Source of the DNA: a virus
Strand: one strand, 5' to 3'
DNA length: 22,861 bases
IMG/VR virus record: IMGVR_UViG_3300005527_000314
Location: 1-22,861 of that record
The notes under the pieces were generated by a model that was not told the origin of the DNA, did no database searches, and worked only from the letters and a program-made list of their open reading frames with translations. The stretch's first letter is position 1. Every line of letters begins with the position of its first letter. The translations under genes were made by a program, and so were the position numbers. This document shows, in pieces, positions 18,279 through 22,861 of this stretch.

Positions 18279-18310
18279 TAAATATAACATCAAACTCTGG
18301 TGAAGCCAAA
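18279..18310 (-). promoter_or_regulatory. Array promoter for the 26-aa peptide
   Basis: -33 TTTG (18307-18310, TTTGGCTTCACCAGA), 20-nt spacer, -7 TATATTTA (18279-18286), followed by GATATAAATTAA. This is the rightmost member of the family. Confidence 0.87.
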
Positions 18311-18316
18311 CTTATT

Positions 18317-18520
18317 TTACCAATTCTTTATATATCTTCTATTCTCAACACGGTTTGGTTGTTGGCGATACCATCCACATCCACCATTATCACGTTTAGA
18401 AAAATTGTTACGATAATGAGATGAAGTATGTTCTTGGGTATAAGAATGTTGGTGTTGAACATAACATGAGTTAAGCAAAATAGTAAGTGTTACTACAACA
18501 AGTAATTTCAATTTATTCAT
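18317..18520 (-). CDS. Small lipoprotein (67 aa)
   Basis: MNKLKLLVVVTLTILLNSCYV is a lipoprotein signal with lipobox L-N-S-C (Cys19). The mature part is rich in His, Gln, Tyr and Arg (QHQHSYTQEHTSSHYRNN) and basic towards the end (RRYIKNW). Its start overlaps the phosphoesterase stop by 4 nt. It could be an outer-membrane exclusion lipoprotein or an outer spanin for the lysis block, but this is inference. Confidence 0.75.
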   Translation of the reverse strand: MNKLKLLVVVTLTILLNSCYVQHQHSYTQEHTSSHYRNNFSKRDNGGCGWYRQQPNRVENRRYIKNW

Positions 18521-19236
18521 AATTTATTAATTTTTATTTGTTTATTTTCATATACTAAGTACTCTGGGGTGTTATCTAAACAATCAATGAAGTAATAACG
18601 ACCACCTGTTGCTTTACCTTTAGCATCAATTTCTTTTACAGCAGTGTGACCAACTACTTGTATCATTGTTTTTTTAACTTCTTGACATGCCTTCATTAGA
18701 CTTTTAGGTCGAATCCAAATTGGTGTTTGGAATTCATCATCACCATAAGGATCACTATGACTATACCCATTGTCTGCAAATTTGAATTTGTGGGGGCGAT
18801 AGTGCCATAAGTCATTTATAAATTCAACTACATCTTGATCACCCCACCCATTACTTAATAGAAAATCAGGAGTAATACCAGCGTGACTAAAAACTAAATC
18901 ATCACACCTATAAGCCATTCTTAAATGGTGTTTATTTGCTTCTAGTACTTGACCAATTTCTATATATAGGTTCTTTTGAAAACCACTATACCTATCATTA
19001 TACGCCTCAGGCATATAATGGAAATCATGATTACCAATCAATAATACTACTTTACACTGTGGATTATCATGTTTCCACTGTATAATGTTTTTAAAATTAT
19101 CAATTTGAACTTTACCTGGGATGTCAAAACTATCAAAATAGTCTCCTACAAATACAACTGTATCAGGTTGTTCTGCTTCAACTATCTGTCTCCAGATGTC
19201 TCGTCCATGTATGTCACCAATTGCAACTAGTTTCAT
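18517..19236 (-). CDS. Calcineurin-like metallophosphoesterase
   Basis: All family motifs are present in the 239 aa: GDIHG (7-11), GDYFD (31-35), GNHD (68-71), HAG (118-120) and GHT (196-198), which supply the two-metal site. These enzymes hydrolyse phosphoesters of proteins, nucleotides or nucleic acid ends. The short GDIHG form resembles phage PP-type phosphatases such as that of lambda, but the substrate cannot be assigned. It lies behind a combined terminator/promoter-like segment and is coupled to the lipoprotein gene downstream. Confidence 0.88.
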   Translation of the reverse strand: MKLVAIGDIHGRDIWRQIVEAEQPDTVVFVGDYFDSFDIPGKVQIDNFKNIIQWKHDNPQCKVVLLIGNHDFHYMPEAYNDRYSGFQKNLYIEIGQVLEANKHHLRMAYRCDDLVFSHAGITPDFLLSNGWGDQDVVEFINDLWHYRPHKFKFADNGYSHSDPYGDDEFQTPIWIRPKSLMKACQEVKKTMIQVVGHTAVKEIDAKGKATGGRYYFIDCLDNTPEYLVYENKQIKINKL

Positions 19237-19240
19237 ACTC

Positions 19241-19275
19241 TAAATATAATAAAAAAGGCTTGATTTTCCAAGCCT
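19241..19275 (-). terminator. Terminator with overlapping promoter-like elements
   Basis: On the minus strand AGGCTTG-GAAAAT-CAAGCCT is followed by TTTTTTATTATATTTAGAG. TATATTTA (19241-19248) and the CTTG in the first stem arm are 20 nt apart, so the hairpin carries a possible -33 box for the phosphoesterase gene. Confidence 0.75.
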
Positions 19276-19305
19276 AATTTAAAGTATTGTTTTATGTTTG
19301 TGTTT

Positions 19306-19557
19306 TTATAATTGGGTTTGTAAGTAAAGTTTAGCCGCACTGATAATACTCCAATCTTTCTTATTGAGAGCTTTTTGCAACATTCTTGATAAATACTCTT
19401 TTTTTGTGACTACTTCACCTGATAACTCACCTGTAGTATCATCTAACCATACAACCTCATTATCTTTAGGGGTTAAATTTTTAATATCTGGGCCATACGC
19501 TTTAAGAGTATTTTTAATTTCTTCTTTTATGATTTGTTGCAATTCTGATTTTTTCAT
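19306..19557 (-). CDS. Small protein with KSELQQIIKEEI N-terminus (83 aa)
   Basis: MKKSELQQIIKEEIKNTLKAYG is an amphipathic leader that I recognise as a recurring N-terminus of T4-like marine phage proteins. The rest is acidic then helical (WLDDTTGELSG, SIISAAKLYLQTQL). In T4, short N-terminal helices target internal proteins to the prohead and are cleaved by the prohead protease, so a packaged protein is one reading. It starts 1 nt after the stop of the spanin-like gene. A terminator follows. Confidence 0.72.
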   Translation of the reverse strand: MKKSELQQIIKEEIKNTLKAYGPDIKNLTPKDNEVVWLDDTTGELSGEVVTKKEYLSRMLQKALNKKDWSIISAAKLYLQTQL

Positions 19558-19558
19558 T

Positions 19559-20008
19559 TTATAGTACTAGTATTAAAATTATAGCTGTTATAACTCCACC
19601 TTCAATTAAAGCTACTCTTCTCCAATTTCGTTTTCTATTATCTTCTCTATCAAGTTTAATGTTTAATTGATCAATTTGGATGTCTTTTTCTCTTAATTCA
19701 AGAGTACAATCACGTCTTAAATCTTTATGTTTCTCATCTAAACGAACATAACTATCTGATAGTTGAGAATAGTTAAGACTAATTTTCTTAAGATACATTT
19801 GACAGTCATACGCCTGGAGAAACATACTGTCTAAGTTTTCTTTATAGATGTTCTTCCAATAGAAAGTCTCAATTATCTTCTCTTCTTGACTCCTGTTCAA
19901 GAAGATCCCAGTATCGAGTTGGTAAACTATCCTTGGCGCTGAAAATTTCTGCCCAAATGCTGTCACGCTTAGGATCACTAAGAGTAGGAATACGCTTAAT
20001 TTTTTCAT
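19559..20008 (-). CDS. Exported coiled-coil protein with C-terminal TM (outer/unimolecular spanin-like)
   Basis: MKKLSVFLLLVILSVTAFGQ is a signal peptide without a lipobox Cys. Residues 85-130 form a charged coiled coil (LDEKHKDLRRDCTLELREKDIQIDQLNIKLDRE), and residues 132-149 (VALIEGGVITAIILILVL) form a C-terminal membrane helix. The start lies inside the upstream membrane gene in another frame (140-nt overlap), like Rz/Rz1 nesting. Topology (exported, coiled coil, C-terminal TM) suits envelope disruption at lysis, but the missing lipobox departs from classical o- and u-spanins. Confidence 0.6.
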   Translation of the reverse strand: MKKLSVFLLLVILSVTAFGQKFSAPRIVYQLDTGIFLNRSQEEKIIETFYWKNIYKENLDSMFLQAYDCQMYLKKISLNYSQLSDSYVRLDEKHKDLRRDCTLELREKDIQIDQLNIKLDREDNRKRNWRRVALIEGGVITAIILILVL

Positions 20009-20249
20009 TTGATTTTTTATTTTTGGTTTTTGTTTCTACTATACGATCCATATAAATGGTATCATATTCAATAAGGATTCTTTCAGTTTCTTTATCTAAA
20101 TTGTCTTTTTGTTTATTTAACAATTCAATTTCTTCATCAGTGAAATCAGAAGCAGGTTTATTACAGTTTTTGAGTTTAACAATAGCAAATATAGCTACAG
20201 TTGCTATTAAAACCCATTTTACAATGTTATCAATTCTTACTTGTCCCAT
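19869..20249 (-). CDS. i-spanin-like protein: N-terminal TM plus coiled coil (126 aa)
   Basis: An N-terminal anchor (NIVKWVLIATVAIFAIVKL, about residues 8-26) is followed by a periplasm-facing charged helix (DEEIELLNKQKDNLDKETERILIEY). This is the topology of inner-membrane spanins (Rz type). It overlaps the endolysin end by 13 nt, and the next exported gene starts inside it. Position right after an endolysin is typical. Sequence identity to known Rz is not visible. Confidence 0.62.
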   Translation of the reverse strand: MGQVRIDNIVKWVLIATVAIFAIVKLKNCNKPASDFTDEEIELLNKQKDNLDKETERILIEYDTIYMDRIVETKTKNKKSNEKIKRIPTLSDPKRDSIWAEIFSAKDSLPTRYWDLLEQESRREDN

Positions 20250-20821
20250 CTTGTTATATGTATATTTGCGTTTAACGGTCTTATTTTTTCATAAAATCCA
20301 TTTCCCTCTCTACTACCATCACCATTAGTATTACCTTCACCTGTTAAAACAGCTGAGTTACCTATTGCTTTTTTAACTAAAAAGGCATGTCCTATTGCTT
20401 TATATCGTTTTGTATTCCTAAATTTATTATATGATAGTGTCCCAGCGTCACCTGGTCTGATTGGTTCTCTCAGTTTACCATCAGTATAAATAACATGCCT
20501 CTTATTATACGCTGTTGGGCTCCAACCTGTTACTGTTGATTGTATCCCAGCTAACTTATAAATTAATTTAAGAGCAAAAGCGCACCATTGAGCACCTCTC
20601 CACCATCCAATATTAAGCATCATTTGCTCATACTGTTTGTTATCAAATCCTTGGTTGGTGCCAACTTCTTTTATACCTTCAAAACTGTCTGCTAGTTGAA
20701 CAGCAATCTCAGCTCTTTTCTGGTATTCAGTTAGACAATCGGAATTATCACTCGGAACACCTGTATAAGCATATAAAGGTATAAGAAAAAGCAAATAGGA
20801 TAGTATGATAGTTTTAGCCAT
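20237..20821 (-). CDS. Exported CHAP-like endolysin/amidase (194 aa)
   Basis: A signal-like N-terminus (MAKTIILSYLLFLIPLYAYTG) precedes a CHAP/NlpC-type cysteine hydrolase: C80 in GAQWCAFALKLIY, PGD at 123-125, H145 in IGHAFLV and E162/N164 in GEGNTN. Such domains cut peptide or amide bonds in peptidoglycan. A signal peptide would let it leave the cytoplasm by Sec (SAR/SP endolysin style). The start lies 91 nt inside the holin-like gene, in a different frame. It is part of the lysis block with the genes at 20731-21099, 19869-20249 and 19559-20008. Confidence 0.75.
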   Translation of the reverse strand: MAKTIILSYLLFLIPLYAYTGVPSDNSDCLTEYQKRAEIAVQLADSFEGIKEVGTNQGFDNKQYEQMMLNIGWWRGAQWCAFALKLIYKLAGIQSTVTGWSPTAYNKRHVIYTDGKLREPIRPGDAGTLSYNKFRNTKRYKAIGHAFLVKKAIGNSAVLTGEGNTNGDGSREGNGFYEKIRPLNANIHITRWDK

Positions 20822-21099
20822 GAGGGTAGGGTTTTAAAATCTTCTTTAACAGTTGATGATGTGGAGTAGAAGTATTTATAAATACCTTTAAAGGTAAAAT
20901 ACATACCACCTAAAATAATTCCATTGAATAGAATCATAATTAGACTTGCTAATATTGCTCTATGGAACCAATCAGTTGAGTACATTGGATCACCAAATAC
21001 TTCTTCTTGTACCATTCCGTAGACAAAAAAGCCTACAAACGCGAGTGGTACACTCCAAATAAAATCCCATAACTTAAGCCATCTTAATAGTTGTTTCAT
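20731..21099 (-). CDS. Holin-like three-TM protein (122 aa)
   Basis: Three hydrophobic helices are visible: WSVPLAFVGFFVYGMV (about 15-30), ILASLIMILFNGIILGGMYF (about 49-68) and YYPICFFLYLYMLIQVFRVIIPIV (about 98-121). It lies upstream of, and overlaps, an exported cysteine hydrolase, the usual holin position. No family motif proves it. Its 28-nt start region is duplicated 98 nt upstream around a short ORF, which may affect its translation. Confidence 0.6.
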   Translation of the reverse strand: MKQLLRWLKLWDFIWSVPLAFVGFFVYGMVQEEVFGDPMYSTDWFHRAILASLIMILFNGIILGGMYFTFKGIYKYFYSTSSTVKEDFKTLPSWLKLSYYPICFFLYLYMLIQVFRVIIPIV

Positions 21100-21220
21100 A
21101 GTAACGTTTTATTATAAATTTTTTATATTTTACACCAACCTAAACATACTTTATTAAAAGTAAGTTTTTGAATAAGTTTGCATATATGTTGTTTCATAGT
21201 AACATTTTATTATAAATATT
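21091..21220 (-). repeat. 28-nt direct repeat of a start-codon region
   Basis: The plus-strand segments at 21091-21119 and 21189-21217 (TTGTTTCATAGTAAC, one variable base, then TTTTATTATAAAT) differ at one position. On the minus strand each carries ATAATAAAA, GTTAC and ATGAAACAA. Confidence 0.85.
21123..21197 (-). CDS. 24-aa leader ORF upstream of the holin-like gene
   Basis: From the upstream repeat copy, ATG at 21197 opens a 24-codon frame (MKQHICKLIQKL...GWCKI) ending at 21123, 24 nt before the holin start. Its first three codons match those of the holin-like gene. It could be a leader peptide, or a remnant of a duplicated gene start. Confidence 0.4.
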   Translation of the reverse strand: MKQHICKLIQKLTFNKVCLGWCKI

Positions 21221-21224
21221 ATAA

Positions 21225-21245
21225 AGGGCGTTATTTTAACGCCCT
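21225..21245 (-). terminator. Terminator overlapping the stop of the 21566 gene
   Basis: Perfect 8-bp stem AGGGCGTT/AACGCCCT with a 5-nt loop, then TTTATAATATTT on the minus strand. The stop codon of the gene lies inside the hairpin. Confidence 0.75.
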
Positions 21246-21566
21246 GTAAACTTTAATTTTAACTCGTCTTTTAAAACAACTAAACGTTTTAGACCAAGTG
21301 CTAATGTTAGCCTCATAGATATCCGTTTTTAGATACTGGTATGCTTTTTTAAGTGAGCGCTTCAATTTAGGATATAAATTAACTAACTCAAAAAATTTAT
21401 TCAGATTCATATATGATTCTGAGATCCATTTCCCTCCTTGCCAGATAGCTAGAACTGTTGTAGCATTGTTTACTTCATCTACTAAACAAACTTTAATGTT
21501 TTTATCCCAAGCATCAGGGACAATTTGAGCTGCGTAGTTGTCTTTAAGTGCAATTGTTGTTACCAT
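21231..21566 (-). CDS. Hypothetical protein with basic C-terminus (111 aa)
   Basis: MVTTIALKDNYAAQIVPDAWDKNIKVCLVDE is beta-rich, and the second half is helical and strongly basic (PKLKRSLKKAYQYLK, FKRRVKIKVYRALK). The charge split would suit nucleic-acid or virion contact, but no family is recognised. Its stop is inside the terminator hairpin. Confidence 0.72.
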   Translation of the reverse strand: MVTTIALKDNYAAQIVPDAWDKNIKVCLVDEVNNATTVLAIWQGGKWISESYMNLNKFFELVNLYPKLKRSLKKAYQYLKTDIYEANISTWSKTFSCFKRRVKIKVYRALK

Positions 21567-21615
21567 AACTTTTTATTTTAATTTAAATTTAATATTAGGT
21601 TTTGAAATTTACAAA

Positions 21616-22179
21616 TTAATCTTTAAGAAAGGCTACTAAATCCACTTTAGACAAATATTCTAAAGTGTCAGGTACTACATCTGTAGAATCAGGTTTAATC
21701 CAATGGTCAGTGTAGTTTTTCTTAACAGCGTTACGAGCGTAATTGTTAATAATAGGCCTACCTGTATTGTACGCGCCGGTTGCTTTACCCCAGTCATTAT
21801 AACGGTTATACCAGTCACGAAGCATTTTCATTGATATTTCAACATTCAATTCAATACTGTCCTTTAAAACTGGTTTTTTTACTTTAAAACCAGCATAATG
21901 TGAAGCATATTGAGGCATAATCTGCATTGGTCCTAACGCTCCAGCACTTGAGGTTTGTTTATGATTATACCCATCATGAAATGGTCCTTTATATCCTGTC
22001 TCTATTCTAGCAACGTTGAATGCTATGTGTAGAGGAATCTCATACTGTTGGGCATAAGTCATAATGGACGCGTACAGTCGTTGAGCAGGGTTTAGTTTTA
22101 CAGGTTGTGGTGTATTGCTAAAGGAAGCGACACAAACCACAGTTGCAAGAGTTGCAACAGTTAATAATACTTTTTTCAT
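21616..22179 (-). CDS. Soluble lytic transglycosylase (SLT/GEWL-like), exported
   Basis: The 187-aa protein has a signal peptide (MKKVLLTVATLATVVCVASFS). A lysozyme-like SLT domain follows: catalytic E60 in ARIETGY, SSAGALGPMQIMP (77-89) and GAYNTGR (135-141). These enzymes cut the MurNAc-GlcNAc bond to give anhydro ends. With the CHAP-like protein it gives two different wall-cutting activities. It is separated from the lysis block by one gene and a terminator. It could serve entry or lysis. Confidence 0.88.
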   Translation of the reverse strand: MKKVLLTVATLATVVCVASFSNTPQPVKLNPAQRLYASIMTYAQQYEIPLHIAFNVARIETGYKGPFHDGYNHKQTSSAGALGPMQIMPQYASHYAGFKVKKPVLKDSIELNVEISMKMLRDWYNRYNDWGKATGAYNTGRPIINNYARNAVKKNYTDHWIKPDSTDVVPDTLEYLSKVDLVAFLKD

Positions 22180-22194
22180 AGTTATTAAGTTTTG

Positions 22195-22226
22195 ATTAAA
22201 TATAATAAAAAAAGGCCCGAAGGCCT
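22195..22226 (-). terminator. Terminator joined to a TATATTTA box
   Basis: On the minus strand AGGCC-TTCG-GGCCT (22213-22226) is followed by TTTTTTTATTATATTTAATC. It ends the 22541 gene; the TATATTTA at 22197-22204 may serve the transglycosylase gene, but no TTTG lies 20 nt upstream (TTAG instead). Confidence 0.75.
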
Positions 22227-22253
22227 AATTTTATATTAAAGAAGTTTTAAGCT

Positions 22254-22541
22254 TTAGGCTTTTTTATAATAATACCTAACCATATCAAGTCTCTCACCAG
22301 GCTCACCTTCTATTCTTTCTACTTTACTTAAAGTATATCCATGATCTGAGAATAGTTTTTTTACTTTTTCTTCTTCTGTAGATGATCCTCTATCTTCTGT
22401 TTCAATGTATTCATCTCTAAGAAATGCTCCTCTTACTTTTTCTTTAAATAGTTTAAGCAATTCATTAGGTGATATTTTTGGCATTTCATTCTCAGTTAAA
22501 TGTTCACGTCTCCACTTGTATACATTAAAATCTTTATTCAT
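22254..22541 (-). CDS. Small protein with FNVYKWRR N-terminus (95 aa)
   Basis: MNKDFNVYKWRREHLTENEMPKIS is an N-terminal type I recognise from Bacteroidota and marine T4-like phage proteins. The rest has an acidic linker (EYIETEDRGSSTEEEK) and a KLFSDHGYTLSKVERIEGEPGE end. The N-terminus may be a virion-targeting leader (compare the genes at 7219 and 19557). It is driven by a promoter at 22563-22593 and closed by a TTCG-loop terminator. Confidence 0.72.
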   Translation of the reverse strand: MNKDFNVYKWRREHLTENEMPKISPNELLKLFKEKVRGAFLRDEYIETEDRGSSTEEEKVKKLFSDHGYTLSKVERIEGEPGERLDMVRYYYKKA

Positions 22542-22562
22542 TGGTTTATCTTTTATATATTA

Positions 22563-22593
22563 TAAATATATGAAAAAATAGTCTTGAATCAAA
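22563..22593 (-). promoter_or_regulatory. Promoter for the 22541 gene
   Basis: -33 TTTG (22590-22593), 19-nt spacer, -7 TATATTTA (22563-22570). The spacer lacks the conserved GCTTCACAGG. Confidence 0.65.
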
Positions 22594-22594
22594 A

Positions 22595-22861
22595 TTATTC
22601 TTTAATTATTTGCTGTTTTTTAACACCATCCTTTGTAGTCACTACAATCATGTACACTCCACTAGGAAGTTCACTCATGTTCAATTGATAAGCATCTATA
22701 TTAGTAGTTGTACTTAATACTTTAGTGCCTAGAGAATTGTACACATCTATATTTCTAAATGCTCCTTTAAAATCATCATTTACAGTAACTAACCCTAAAG
22801 TTGGGTTTGGGTACACTGAAATGTCAGATGGGGTTGTTTCTTGGGGTGTGATTGTAGGTTG
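22595..22861 (-). CDS. C-terminus of a T9SS-sorted protein (type A CTD), partial
   Basis: The frame is open to the right edge, so only the last 88 residues are seen; an internal ATG at 22816 is not the true start. A Thr/Pro linker (QPTITPQETTPSDIS) leads to VYPNPT, then IDVYNSLGTKVL, YQLNMSELPSGVYMIVVTTKDG and KKQQIIKE. This is the type A C-terminal sorting domain recognised by the Bacteroidota type IX secretion system, which moves cargo across the outer membrane and removes the domain. Finding it beside phage genes is unusual. The cargo domain lies outside the window. Confidence 0.88.
   Translation of the reverse strand, partial: QPTITPQETTPSDISVYPNPTLGLVTVNDDFKGAFRNIDVYNSLGTKVLSTTTNIDAYQLNMSELPSGVYMIVVTTKDGVKKQQIIKE

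Noticed and set aside
9471-18310. The repeated sequence considered as a CRISPR array
   Set aside because: The spacing is irregular, each interval holds a coding frame rather than a short unique spacer, and the conserved part matches promoter boxes. No cas genes are seen.

Overview
The window looks like part of a large T4-like (myovirus-type) phage genome infecting a Bacteroidota host, probably Flavobacteriia. The phage call rests on a gp55-like late sigma factor, a baseplate/virion-type structural protein cut by the left edge, a holin/endolysin/spanin-like lysis block, a soluble lytic transglycosylase, five tRNA or tRNA-like genes, and dozens of tiny unrelated ORFs packed with 1-8 nt overlaps. 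The host call rests on promoters that match the Bacteroidota form (-33 TTTG, 20 nt, -7 TATATTTA/G), signal peptides ending in FAQ or FGQ, little use of Shine-Dalgarno sites, and a type IX secretion (T9SS) C-terminal sorting domain at the right edge. Every supported gene is on the minus strand, so transcription runs from right to left.

Layout, right to left in transcription order. (1) 22861-18317: the end of a T9SS-sorted protein, a small FNVYKWRR-type protein, a lytic transglycosylase, a protein of unknown function, then the lysis block (three-TM holin-like protein, exported CHAP-like endolysin, inner-membrane spanin-like protein with an exported coiled-coil protein starting inside it), a metallophosphoesterase and a lipoprotein. 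Several genes are bounded by intrinsic terminators. (2) 18310-13860: one promoter drives a 26-aa membrane peptide followed by a tRNA-Leu-like gene, and the next drives a long operon of about 14 small genes with 4-8 nt overlaps. Many encode membrane, secreted or lipoprotein products. The end of this stretch carries a 13-bp purine-rich repeat whose GTAG supplies stop codons. (3) 13860-9130: a cassette array in which a near-identical promoter precedes almost every short gene. It includes a RadA/RecA-like ATPase, an HTH regulator beside tRNA-Leu(TAA), and many unknown proteins of 50-140 aa. (4) 8630-5680: a palindrome-rich non-coding segment, a T5orf172-domain protein, an alpha/beta-hydrolase-like protein, a GNAT-like protein and an AT-hook protein. 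(5) 5645-3500: a DUF932 protein, a coupled small gene and a tRNA cluster (an expanded Leu-like tRNA, Arg(TCT), Met(CAT)) interleaved with small exported or membrane genes and closed by a strong terminator. (6) 3422-1: small genes, an HD-domain hydrolase, the late sigma factor and the structural protein, mostly joined by ATGA overlaps.

The most unusual items are: the family of 18 promoters with a fixed 20-nt spacer and a conserved spacer sequence, repeated as one promoter per tiny gene; the 13-bp repeat that supplies stop codons; a 142-nt Leu-like tRNA with a perfect 18-bp GC palindrome in its D-loop and a possible loop-loop interaction that would cover the anticodon; and the T9SS sorting domain on a phage gene.
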